Below are positions 16,019 to 24,180 of a DNA stretch of 64,000 bases, piece by piece. The DNA is from Branchiibius sp. NY16-3462-2. Lineage in GTDB: Bacteria > Actinomycetota > Actinomycetes > Actinomycetales > Dermatophilaceae. How positions within the stretch are numbered: position 1 is the first letter of the stretch; each line of letters begins with the position of its first letter. A program made the position numbers and the translations under genes. The notes beneath the pieces are model-generated. The model ran no database searches and was not told the DNA's origin. It saw nothing but the letters and a program-made list of their open reading frames with translations. The DNA is taken from NCBI RefSeq assembly GCF_001594145.1, contig NZ_LVCF01000020.1, positions 35,832 through 99,831 on the forward strand, read 5' to 3'.

Positions 16019-17884
16019 GTGACGTTGTACCGCACCACCGCCGAGGCCATGTCCGGTCACGAGGACGCGTTAGCCCAGCGCTTGGCGGAGCAAATGAAGG
16101 TCACCACTGGGCGGTCTCCGTCGCCAGCAGAGCGCCACTCCTGGAGCCGCAGCATCCCGGCCCTACGCGCCGACCTGATCTCCGCCGGGCTCGGCAACGT
16201 GGAGATGCTGATCGAGTATCAACTGCCGTTGACCAGCAAACGCGCGGACGTCGTTCTGGTCGGGGAGCATCCACGGACCGGTGGTCCGTCGTACATGATT
16301 GTCGAGCTCAAGCAGTGGAGTCGGGCCGCCTCGTTTGAAGGTGATCCAAACCTGGTGCTGATCGACGCCTACGGTCACCACCCGGTCACTCACCCGCTGC
16401 TGCAGGTACGTGACTACCGCGAGTACCTAGTCGACTTCACGACAGTGCTTGCCGACCGCGCCGAGGCTGTTGCGGGAGTTGCCTACCTGCACAACGCGAC
16501 TGACTCCGGGGTCAGTGACCTACTGCAACTGCCCGGCGACGACTACGGGCGGTTGTTCACCGGCCAGCGACGTGGTGAGTTCGTCGAGTACCTCCGGTCC
16601 CGATTCGCGCCAGGTCCCGGATCGACGTACGCCGATGAACTGCTCCACAGCCGCATCGCACCTTCCCGCCAACTGCTTACTGTCGCAGCCGAAGAGGTGC
16701 AGCGGCGCGAGATGTTCACCCTGCTCGACGAGCAGCGCGACGCGTACAACTTCGTGCTACACGCGGTGGAGCGGGCGCGGCGGGTAAACACGAAGACTGC
16801 GGTGATCGTTACGGGTGGCCCCGGCAGCGGCAAGAGCGTCATTGCGCTCTCCTTGCTCGGGGAGTTGTCACGGCGGGGACGGACGGTGATGCACGCCACC
16901 GGTTCGCGGTCATTCACCCAGACCTTGCGCAAGGTGGCGGGTGCCCGCTCAACATCAGTAAAGAAGATGTTCCAGTACTTCAACTCCTTCATGGCTGCCG
17001 AGCCGAACGACCTCGACGTGCTGATCTTGGACGAAGCGCACCGGGTCCGGGAGACCTCCGCAAACCGGTGGACGAAAGCTCAGTTCCGCACGGGACGACC
17101 GCAACTGGATGAGTTGTTCTCCGCTGCAAGGGTTCCGGTCTTCCTGCTCGACGAGTTCCAGGTCGTGCGCCCCGGGGAGCAGGGGACCGTCGAGGACATC
17201 GAGAAGTACGCGGCCGAGCGCGGGATCCAGGTCCAGCACATCTCGCTCGAGGACCAGTTCCGCTGCGGCGGTTCTGCGGCATACGTCGCCTGGGTAGAAC
17301 GGCTTCTCGAGCTGACGCCGGGAGGCCCGAGGGCGTGGAAAGGTGACGAACGGTTCGACGTGGACGTGGTCGACTCGCCGCAGGAACTTGAGCACGTGAT
17401 GCAGGCACATCGCGACGCGGGGTTCGGGGCAAGACTGTCGGCCGGGTATTGCTGGCCGTGGAGCGATCCTCGATCGGACGGCTCTCTTGTGAACGATGTC
17501 GTCATCGGCGACTGGTCGCATCCGTGGAACCTCAAGGGAGAGCGGTCAGTCGGCGGCGCCCCGCCAGCGGCCTTGTGGGCATCGGATGACGCCGGCTTCG
17601 GTCAGGTCGGATGTGTCTACACCGCACAGGGATTCGAGTACGACTACGCCGGCGTCATCATCGGTCCGGACCTGGTGCTGCGTGACGGCCTCTGGGTTGC
17701 CGACCGCAGCAAGAACCGTGATCCCGACTTCAAGAACACGATTCGTGTTAGCGACGCGGACTTCGATCGATTGGTGCGCAACGTTTACAAGGTGCTGCTC
17801 ACCCGTGGATTGCAGGGCGTGGCCATCTATTCACCGGACGAAGAGACCCGTCGGACGCTCCGCTCGTTGGTCACCATCCACTGA
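16019..17884 (+). CDS. PD-(D/E)XK nuclease-like / DUF2075 helicase fusion, probable defence protein
   Basis: A 621-residue protein. Residues 60-140 carry a nuclease-like pattern: Glu67, Asp77 in KRADVVL, Glu96-Leu-Lys98 in YMIVELKQW, and Gln129-x3-Tyr133 in QVRDYREYL, as in RecB-like PD-(D/E)XK enzymes. Residues 258-620 form a DUF2075 superfamily 1 helicase: Walker A GGPGSGKSV (265-273), Walker B VLILDEAH (333-340), LEDQFRCGG, motif V-like VYTAQGFEYDYAGVI and motif VI-like VYKVLLTRGLQG. GTG start. It converges on mcrC with 45 bp between stops. DUF2075 proteins are often found in phage-defence and mobile regions; a direct link to the McrBC genes is inference. Confidence 0.85.
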   Translation: MTLYRTTAEAMSGHEDALAQRLAEQMKVTTGRSPSPAERHSWSRSIPALRADLISAGLGNVEMLIEYQLPLTSKRADVVLVGEHPRTGGPSYMIVELKQWSRAASFEGDPNLVLIDAYGHHPVTHPLLQVRDYREYLVDFTTVLADRAEAVAGVAYLHNATDSGVSDLLQLPGDDYGRLFTGQRRGEFVEYLRSRFAPGPGSTYADELLHSRIAPSRQLLTVAAEEVQRREMFTLLDEQRDAYNFVLHAVERARRVNTKTAVIVTGGPGSGKSVIALSLLGELSRRGRTVMHATGSRSFTQTLRKVAGARSTSVKKMFQYFNSFMAAEPNDLDVLILDEAHRVRETSANRWTKAQFRTGRPQLDELFSAARVPVFLLDEFQVVRPGEQGTVEDIEKYAAERGIQVQHISLEDQFRCGGSAAYVAWVERLLELTPGGPRAWKGDERFDVDVVDSPQELEHVMQAHRDAGFGARLSAGYCWPWSDPRSDGSLVNDVVIGDWSHPWNLKGERSVGGAPPAALWASDDAGFGQVGCVYTAQGFEYDYAGVIIGPDLVLRDGLWVADRSKNRDPDFKNTIRVSDADFDRLVRNVYKVLLTRGLQGVAIYSPDEETRRTLRSLVTIH

Positions 17885-17929
17885 CTCACAGACGCTTCTG
17901 AAGTCCGTGCCGCGGGGTTTTTCTCTACG

Positions 17930-19027
17930 TCATCCGGATGCGAGATCCAGCAGACGGTCACGGATCGAGTCAGGGTCTGCTCGCAGGTCGATCGTGGCGA
18001 CGCGAATCGTGTGGCCTTGCACTGTCGTCTCCACGTCGACGTCTGGGGCCGCCTCAGTGCTCGGATAGAGAAGCAGACCGTTCGCTGCTGCGGCGGTGTC
18101 TGAGCCATCCTCTTGCGTACCGAGATACGCATAGAGCTGGTAGAGGTGACCGCTGCGCAGGCGCTGGCCGTCTGCATGCTGAGCCTCGTGGGTCGCGGTC
18201 GTGAACTTGGTATCGATGACCAACCGGCTGCCGTCCCGGCGGTCGATGCTGATGTCGGTCTTCATCACCGGGAACAACTGATCCAGGCCGGCCGCTGGGC
18301 TCGCCCACCGCAGTTGCTCGGAACGAACCTTGCAGTCGGGCATGTTCCGCGCGAGAAAGCTCCTGATCGCCTTCTCGAACAGGTCCCTCAGTGTGTGGTG
18401 ATCATGGGCGAGTCTGCGAGCGACGTCGGTACCAGTTTCCTGGGTCAGCATCGTGGACTCAATCACCAGCCGCGCGGCGGCGAGCATGCGGCGGTCTTCC
18501 TGGTCAAAATGCCCGAAGACCTCCCGCCGGGGAGTCGCGGGGTCCAACTGGATTTGCCGGACGCCGAGCCGTTCCATTTGTGCCGCAAGGCTCAGGCAAT
18601 CCCTGCGCAATGGTCGTTCGGATCGTCGGCCAGCCGTCTGCAGCGCGATCATGACGTAGCGGTTACGGGCGGTGTCCGCGGTCAGTTCCTCGAACACGCA
18701 CGCCACTTGTCCACGCGTCAGCAAACCACCCCGCGCTGTCGTCAAATGGTCGATGCGCCCGCGCACTGAAGAGAGGGCCGCTCTCTGCTCCACATATCCC
18801 GGACTCAACTGGCGCACAAGCCGATTCGAGACCTCCGCCACCAGGATTCGCGCGGCCAGGTCCCCCAGATGCTCTGGGTCCGACTCAGCACGCAACCTCT
18901 CTGTCTCGTCGAGGTACTTGTACAGATCGCTCGCCCACAAGTACAAAAGCCACAGGTTGCGAACCGGAATCCGCGTCCGGCCCTCGCCGACGGTGATCTC
19001 AAAGTCCGCTGACATGGTCGTGGCCAC
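17930..19027 (-). CDS. mcrC: McrC-like nuclease subunit of a type IV restriction system
   Basis: A 365-residue protein. The N-terminal part (IPVRNLWLLYLWASDLYKYL) is the McrC DNA/McrB-interacting region, with LSSVRGRIDH and FEELTADTARNRYV typical of McrC. The C-terminal PD-(D/E)XK nuclease has Glu219 (LFEKAIR), Asp258 (MKTDISID), Asp272-Thr-Lys274 (LVIDTKF) and QLYAYL near 297. All catalytic positions are present. The GTG at 19027 has AGGA 9 nt upstream; an ATG at 19015 is the alternative. It follows mcrB by 5 nt, so the two are one operon. Confidence 0.9.
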   Translation of the reverse strand: MATTMSADFEITVGEGRTRIPVRNLWLLYLWASDLYKYLDETERLRAESDPEHLGDLAARILVAEVSNRLVRQLSPGYVEQRAALSSVRGRIDHLTTARGGLLTRGQVACVFEELTADTARNRYVMIALQTAGRRSERPLRRDCLSLAAQMERLGVRQIQLDPATPRREVFGHFDQEDRRMLAAARLVIESTMLTQETGTDVARRLAHDHHTLRDLFEKAIRSFLARNMPDCKVRSEQLRWASPAAGLDQLFPVMKTDISIDRRDGSRLVIDTKFTTATHEAQHADGQRLRSGHLYQLYAYLGTQEDGSDTAAAANGLLLYPSTEAAPDVDVETTVQGHTIRVATIDLRADPDSIRDRLLDLASG

Positions 19028-19032
19028 TCAGT

Positions 19033-21276
19033 TCATTCCTGCACCCGCGGCCAAGCGTTCTTCAAGGCGTCAGCTGCCTCATCGGCGCGCTCCGGGCGGT
19101 CGAACCAGTACTCATGCAGTAGTGGGCGGATGGACCAGTCCACTTGCTCGTGGAACCACTCCTGCGGATCTGGGACAACTGCCGCAGGCGTGAAGTAGCT
19201 GTGCCCGATGACGAACTGCGGACCAAGTGCCGGATCAGCGGAGATTTCGTTGTTGAGTGTGGTGGCTGCGGCTCCTACGGCATTGACGACCGATGAGTCT
19301 CCCGTACGTTCGAGAACCCACTGGCGCCACAGCCCGTTGAATTGGGGACGCAAGGTTCGGAAGGCGAACCGTCGGCGTAGGGCAAGGTCGACGAGCGCCA
19401 GCGACCGGTCGGCAATATTCATCGTTCCGATGACGTAGAGATTTGGCGGCAGCCAGATTCCGCGGTTGTCCGTGTCCCGGTGGTAGGTGAGTCGCATGGC
19501 CTCGGACTTATTCCGCTGCCCCGGCTCGAGCAGCGTCAGCATCTCACCAAGCGCCCGCGCGGGATTCCCTCGGTTGATCTCTTCGATCACCATCGTGAAT
19601 GCCTGCTCACCCTTCTGGTGAGCGCGATCAGCCAGGCGTAAGAACGGACCGTCGACGAGTTTGAGCCCTGCTGCACCGTCGTCGCTCGTCACCGGTCGAT
19701 ATCCGCGAATGAAGTCCTCATACGAGGTGTTCGGATGGAACTGCACCACTTGCACCGAACTGGTCGGCCGGTGGCCAGTCATGGCCCACCCAAGACGTTT
19801 AGCTAGCCAGGTTTTCCCGGTGCCGGGGGCGCCTTGGAGGATCAGGTTCTTCCCCCGGCTGAGCACTTCGAGCATTTGCTCGATCTCTGCCCGTGGAACG
19901 AAGCACCCGTCCTTGACTATGTCATCGACCGTGTACGGCCTGGGGGGCTCGGGCGGTTCGTCGGTTTCATTACCACCAGCAGCGATCGGTGTGTCTTCAC
20001 CATCGTCCTCAAAAACCTCGTCCGCCTCGACCTTGCTAGCGACTCCCTCGGCCCATGCGGCATCGGACAACTCTGGGATGGAGGCGAACTCACTGCCCGG
20101 CGTTGCGGTGTACACGTGCAGTCGGTCCAACACATCCATGTACCAGTCGACAGCGGAACTGTCCTGCGGGTGTGGGGCCTTGAGAACCCCCAGCAAGGAC
20201 GGCAACTTCGCGCGCGTATTCGTGTCCATGGGACAGAAATGCATGGGACGAGCACGGTACAGCCCCGTGGCCAAGGTCCAATTGCTCTGCGGGAGACTGG
20301 CTTTCAGCGCTTCGGCGAATGCTGCGCGCTTTTCAAGGTCACCCCGAGCGTCGGCCCACGCCAGACCGGCGTGTGCAATGGACCAGAGGTTGTCGATGGC
20401 GTCGTCATCTCGGTCTTTTGCCCACTTGAAAAGCCATGCGTTCTGAGGGTGGGTGATGGGCACACCCTCGAAGTGCGCCGGAGCCTGTAGATCCAGGCCC
20501 ACCGCCGTAGCCAGTCGTTGAGCAATCTCCTGTCTCTTCTTCCACCCTGTGGGTCCGAAGTTGAAGATATTCATGACCGTGAAGGGATCGATGTCCGCAA
20601 GCGGGCCCGTCGTGCCGTCGCTGTTCATGTCGTGCCAGGTTCCGTGGCCGGACTCCTTGCGGATACGGCTGACGATCGTGACTAACTCGGGCCGCCGCTG
20701 ACTCCACTCAGCGAGCGCGTCCGCCATGGCCTCGAAGAAGGGGATCCAGTCGTAGCCTGCCTTGTCTGGCGGCGGAACTAGTTGGTCGTCGCTGCGGAAT
20801 CGATCCATCCAATACGGCCTGCTTAGGAAGTACTGCAGGTCTTGAGGCTCGTCCTCAAATATGAAGCGCTTGAGGTGCTCTGCCTGTTCGTCGTCGGATA
20901 GAAGCCAGATCGTGGCCCGATAGGTGTAGAGATACCAGTCTCTAGGCTCAGGAAACTCTTGCCAATCCACGAGCAGCTGAGTGTCACTGACTCGACGAAT
21001 AACCCCGCGCGCCTTAATTCTCAAGACGGAGACTGGCAGATTGCGGTTGTCGAACGGCAAGTCGTGGCGTTGAACAAACGACGACTTAATGGCGATGCGG
21101 TCCCCTGGACGCATCGCGTTAAGCATTGCTTGATCCTTGTCGGTGGGATTGACAACTTCCCACCGGCTCTCGCTGACGAATTCGCTGGTGCGGTCCTCGG
21201 ACCCAATAAAGGCACCGACCAGCCACGTCTGACGCTCACCTACTTCTGCGACAACGACGTCGCTTATGGTGTTCAC
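19033..21276 (-). CDS. mcrB: McrB-like AAA+ GTPase of a type IV restriction system
   Basis: A 747-residue motor and specificity subunit. The C-terminal AAA+ domain (about 450-700) has Walker A QGAPGTGKT (481-489), FHPNTSYEDFIRGYRP, Walker B-like VIEEINRGN (563-571) and the McrB signature GTMNIADRS (617-625), which matches the MNTADRS GTPase motif. The N-terminal 440 residues are much larger than the DNA-binding part of E. coli McrB: residues 1-125 look like a small beta-rich (possibly EVE/PUA-like) module, then DIDPFTVMNIFNFG and a helical region. An acidic linker (418-445) joins the halves. This divergent N-terminus probably decides which modified DNA is recognised. The start is GTG; the region looks lower in G+C than its neighbours. 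Confidence 0.9.
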   Translation of the reverse strand: MNTISDVVVAEVGERQTWLVGAFIGSEDRTSEFVSESRWEVVNPTDKDQAMLNAMRPGDRIAIKSSFVQRHDLPFDNRNLPVSVLRIKARGVIRRVSDTQLLVDWQEFPEPRDWYLYTYRATIWLLSDDEQAEHLKRFIFEDEPQDLQYFLSRPYWMDRFRSDDQLVPPPDKAGYDWIPFFEAMADALAEWSQRRPELVTIVSRIRKESGHGTWHDMNSDGTTGPLADIDPFTVMNIFNFGPTGWKKRQEIAQRLATAVGLDLQAPAHFEGVPITHPQNAWLFKWAKDRDDDAIDNLWSIAHAGLAWADARGDLEKRAAFAEALKASLPQSNWTLATGLYRARPMHFCPMDTNTRAKLPSLLGVLKAPHPQDSSAVDWYMDVLDRLHVYTATPGSEFASIPELSDAAWAEGVASKVEADEVFEDDGEDTPIAAGGNETDEPPEPPRPYTVDDIVKDGCFVPRAEIEQMLEVLSRGKNLILQGAPGTGKTWLAKRLGWAMTGHRPTSSVQVVQFHPNTSYEDFIRGYRPVTSDDGAAGLKLVDGPFLRLADRAHQKGEQAFTMVIEEINRGNPARALGEMLTLLEPGQRNKSEAMRLTYHRDTDNRGIWLPPNLYVIGTMNIADRSLALVDLALRRRFAFRTLRPQFNGLWRQWVLERTGDSSVVNAVGAAATTLNNEISADPALGPQFVIGHSYFTPAAVVPDPQEWFHEQVDWSIRPLLHEYWFDRPERADEAADALKNAWPRVQE

Positions 21277-21484
21277 GCTCGCAGACTACCCATGGGTTGG
21301 GGTGACCATGGGGTGTGCGACCTAACGGAGAACGACTTGGACGGGGTACCCCTTAAATTGCCGACTTACCTGCAGTTTTGCCAACCGCGCAAAGTCGGCA
21401 TTCGAGACCGGCTCATCACCGTGCTGGCGGAGAAAGATTCGTCCGGCCGGAGGATGGGCCGCGACTGAGACCGTGGGCTAGCGG

Positions 21485-22399
21485 CTACGGCACCGGCGTG
21501 AAGATCACTCTGCTCATGTCGGTCAGGTCGACCTCGTCGTCGTTCGTCAACTGCACGACGACGCTGGTCTTCGTCAGCTCGCTCCCGTCGCCAAGCACGG
21601 CATCAACATCGGTGGCAGGGTCGTTGGTAAAGGTGTCGATCGCGCCGGCCTGCCCTGGCGCCGTCACCCTGTACTTCCCGGGCCCGATGTCCTGCCCGAC
21701 GATGAACGTCCCGGCGTAGAGCACCGTCCGAACGTGTGCGCCAACCTCACCGGTTTGATGCGGGATGAACGCCACTCTCAGACCGGCAGGAACCACGATC
21801 TGGTTGTCGAGATTGAGGTCGACGCGCACCTTCTGGACGGAGCCCGCCGCATCATTGCCCAGGCGTTGCTGGGTGATCGGCGGGTCTGTGTCGTCGACGC
21901 TGGAGTCCACGACCAGAGAGCCGGAGGTTCCGCCTAGCGGCACAACGTCGTACGTGCCATCGGCGATGTCCTTCACACCCGCGACGTACTTGCCAGCCGA
22001 CAGATTCATCCGATGTGCGGCGGCCCCCGTCGGCAGATCGGTCGGCAGAGGTGGGTCCGAAACGGTCGGACTGCTCTGGGTAACCGCGGGGGTCGGCGCC
22101 GAGCTAGACGCGACCGCGGTGGCAGGCGAAGTGGCGGGCTGCGGATCGTTACCCATGTGCCGCACTGCGACCGACAGGAACACCGACAGTGACGGTAGAA
22201 GGGCCAGCAACACGCGTCCCCACTGTGGGAGATTCTTCAAACCTCTCCGCTTCTGCGGCTGAGGCCCGCCGGCCAGCGGTCGCACGTACTCGGTCCAGTT
22301 GAACCCGTCCCAGAACCGTTCGTTGCCGGCGCCGTCCGGGTAGTACCCAGCAGGCGCCTGGCGGCCGTTGCCACTCGGTGGTGCGTTCCCGTTGTCCAC
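21485..22399 (-). CDS. DUF2510 membrane-anchored protein
   Basis: A 304-residue protein. Residues 15-45 (APAGYYPDGAGNERFWDGFNWTEYVRPL) are a DUF2510 module, common near the N-terminus of actinobacterial membrane proteins. A transmembrane helix follows (VLLALLPSLSVFLSVAV), then a Ser/Thr/Pro linker. The rest contains two related beta domains of about 70 residues (SAGKYVAGVKDIADGTYDVV and VLYAGTFIVGQDIGPGKYRV), probably extracytoplasmic. Function unknown. A 208-bp gap without recognisable features separates it from mcrB. Confidence 0.8.
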   Translation of the reverse strand: MDNGNAPPSGNGRQAPAGYYPDGAGNERFWDGFNWTEYVRPLAGGPQPQKRRGLKNLPQWGRVLLALLPSLSVFLSVAVRHMGNDPQPATSPATAVASSSAPTPAVTQSSPTVSDPPLPTDLPTGAAAHRMNLSAGKYVAGVKDIADGTYDVVPLGGTSGSLVVDSSVDDTDPPITQQRLGNDAAGSVQKVRVDLNLDNQIVVPAGLRVAFIPHQTGEVGAHVRTVLYAGTFIVGQDIGPGKYRVTAPGQAGAIDTFTNDPATDVDAVLGDGSELTKTSVVVQLTNDDEVDLTDMSRVIFTPVP

Positions 22400-22506
22400 C
22401 CCGGCTCCTCCCCCCGTGACGCGAAAGCTAGGCCGTGCAGCTGAGTAAGACCCGCACGAAAGCTGACGAGAGAATGGGAGCTAGTGACCACTACGGTTCG
22501 CATTAG

Positions 22507-23304
22507 TTAGGCGGCAGGCCGCTCGCTCGCGTAGAACCGGAACAGTGAGTACGCCGCTACCGCGCACAGGACGTGCCACACCGCGTGCCCCTGGAGCAGC
22601 GACTGGGGATCGCACAACGGCCCACCCGAGTGGCTCAGACTCCAGATCAGGAACGCCAGCGCCATCGCGCCCACCGCCATCAGCGCCCATCGCCACGACG
22701 CGGGATGGGTCGGCCTCCGCTGGATGAAGACCTCGACGAGTACGGCGACAAGCAGCAGTACGGCGAACGCCAAGTTCCCGGCGGTGTCGACCAGTGGCGC
22801 GGGGATATCCGACGCCCCAAGTACCTCGGCGCCGACCACCAGAACGACGAAAAGTATTGAGAGAGTGAAAAGTCCACGACCCAAGAGACGCGTGAGTCCG
22901 TACGCCGCGGCGTAGCCCGCAAAGAGGTACATGGACCCGACGTCGAACCGACCACCGAGGCTGGATTGGGTGGCGTGCATGGCCATGCTTCCCGGGCCGA
23001 GCAGCGCCATCAGCACCGGGAACGGTGCCAGCAACGTGGGGTAGGCAAGCTCCGACCAGTGACGGTCAAGGTAGAGCGCAGCGGCCAGACCGGCGATCAC
23101 GAACCCGAGGTTGCTCCACGTGTTGGCCGGCTGTTTTATCAGGCCATCGCGCGCGGCCTCGCAGAAGTTCGCGCCGGCCCCCACATCTGGACCGAACCAA
23201 CCCAGTCCCAGCGCCACCGCGAAAGCGACCAGCGCCAGCAGCGAGACGACGGCGGTGATCACCATGATGCTCGGCCGGGACACCCGCCCAATTGCCAACC
23301 CCAT
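22507..23304 (-). CDS. ceramidase-like (CREST superfamily) membrane protein
   Basis: About 265 residues with seven predicted helices. The CREST pattern is visible: FCEAARDGLIKQPANTWSNL near the start, an internal His in SMAMHATQSSLGG with Asp in RFDVGSMYLF, and GHAVWHVLCAVA near the C-terminus. These supply the conserved Ser/His/Asp metal site of alkaline ceramidase and related hydrolases. I start at the ATG at 23304; upstream in-frame TTG (23394) seems unlikely. Its substrate in a bacterium is unknown. Confidence 0.75.
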   Translation of the reverse strand: MGLAIGRVSRPSIMVITAVVSLLALVAFAVALGLGWFGPDVGAGANFCEAARDGLIKQPANTWSNLGFVIAGLAAALYLDRHWSELAYPTLLAPFPVLMALLGPGSMAMHATQSSLGGRFDVGSMYLFAGYAAAYGLTRLLGRGLFTLSILFVVLVVGAEVLGASDIPAPLVDTAGNLAFAVLLLVAVLVEVFIQRRPTHPASWRWALMAVGAMALAFLIWSLSHSGGPLCDPQSLLQGHAVWHVLCAVAAYSLFRFYASERPAA

Positions 23305-23697
23305 AATCCGCGACGCTATCGCCCTTTCGACGGCAGCCCGCGAAAGCGCAGTCACCCTGGACGCGTCACCCGCCCGCTGACACTTCCTCGTCAACTGGCT
23401 GGACGAACACGTTCGGTGCCGTCGAAGGATTCACAAGTGGCTACTCATGGCGGTTTCGTCGTCAGTTGAGGTGGCTGGGCCGAGGATGGCCGCGACTAGT
23501 GGTGGTTTCGTCGATAGTCGGCGACGTAGAGCGATGGGCGCAATATTGGGGGCCGCGATTGGGCTTGTAAAGACCGAGCTGAGCCCCACGCCTGAGTCGA
23601 CGGGGCTCGGCCACACTTCATAAGGGCGCCTTATTAGAAGACCGAACCCGCATGCCATCGCCGAGACCAGTCTCCCCCGCCAGAGCGACCGACCTCC
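23305..23697. other. intergenic region with palindromic element
   Basis: 393 bp between the ceramidase-like gene and a VOC gene. No convincing coding sequence; reading frames here lack codon bias and family-like sequence. It contains the palindrome at 23616-23640 and an upstream GC-rich AGCCCC...GGGGCT pair (23580-23610) that could form a hairpin. Confidence 0.55.
23616..23640. repeat. palindrome related to the glmS-coaA element
   Basis: CTTCATAAGG, GCGCC and TTATTAGAAG form an imperfect palindrome. The core CTTCATAAGG-S-CGCCTTAT is identical to the centre of the 14585-14617 palindrome except for one S position. The right arm carries a one-base insertion. Confidence 0.65.
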
Positions 23698-24090
23698 TCA
23701 CAACCCAAATCGTTCCCGAGCGGCCGGCGTCGTCGGCGTGAAGAGATTGATCAGATTGCCGTCCGGATCCCGCAGCAGCACCGACCGATTGCCCCACGGC
23801 AGATCCGTCGGCCCCTGCACGATCGGCACCCACGAGCGCACCTGCTCATACGTCGCGTCCACGTCCGGCACGAGAAAGTCCAGGGTGACCGATCGGTTGT
23901 CCGCCGCGGTGACCGCGCCGGCTAGTAGGGGCGCCGTCTGCGAACCGGCGATTGCCAATGTCCCTGTGTCCGAGCCTATTTCAGCAAATAGCGGATGCAG
24001 GCGAGCGGCGGGTGCACCAGTCAGCCGCTCGTAGAACGCAACCAGTGCGTCGACGTCGTCGGTGATGATGCGAGTAGCGGCGAGTTTCAT
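23698..24090 (-). CDS. VOC (glyoxalase/bleomycin resistance) family protein
   Basis: A 130-residue single VOC protein: MKLAATRIITDDVDALVAFYERL at the start and SVLLRDPDGNLINLFTP at the end. AGGAGAT lies 4 nt before the ATG. It is divergent from a WYL regulator across a 90-bp gap with an inverted repeat, so it is probably controlled by it. The ligand cannot be told. Confidence 0.85.
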   Translation of the reverse strand: MKLAATRIITDDVDALVAFYERLTGAPAARLHPLFAEIGSDTGTLAIAGSQTAPLLAGAVTAADNRSVTLDFLVPDVDATYEQVRSWVPIVQGPTDLPWGNRSVLLRDPDGNLINLFTPTTPAARERFGL

Positions 24091-24133
24091 GACATCTCCT
24101 CGTTTGGGGCGGCGGACGCCAACGACGCTAGGA

Positions 24134-24164
24134 GTAATAGTGGACAGAATCCGCCCACTAATAC
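24134..24164. promoter_or_regulatory. candidate WYL-regulator operator
   Basis: GTAATAGTGG and CCACTAATAC form a 9-of-10 inverted repeat with an 11-bp spacer in the divergent VOC/WYL gap. The local sequence is A+T-rich relative to its surroundings, as expected for overlapping divergent promoters. Confidence 0.5.
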
Positions 24165-24180
24165 CGATAGCTTGAGACTC

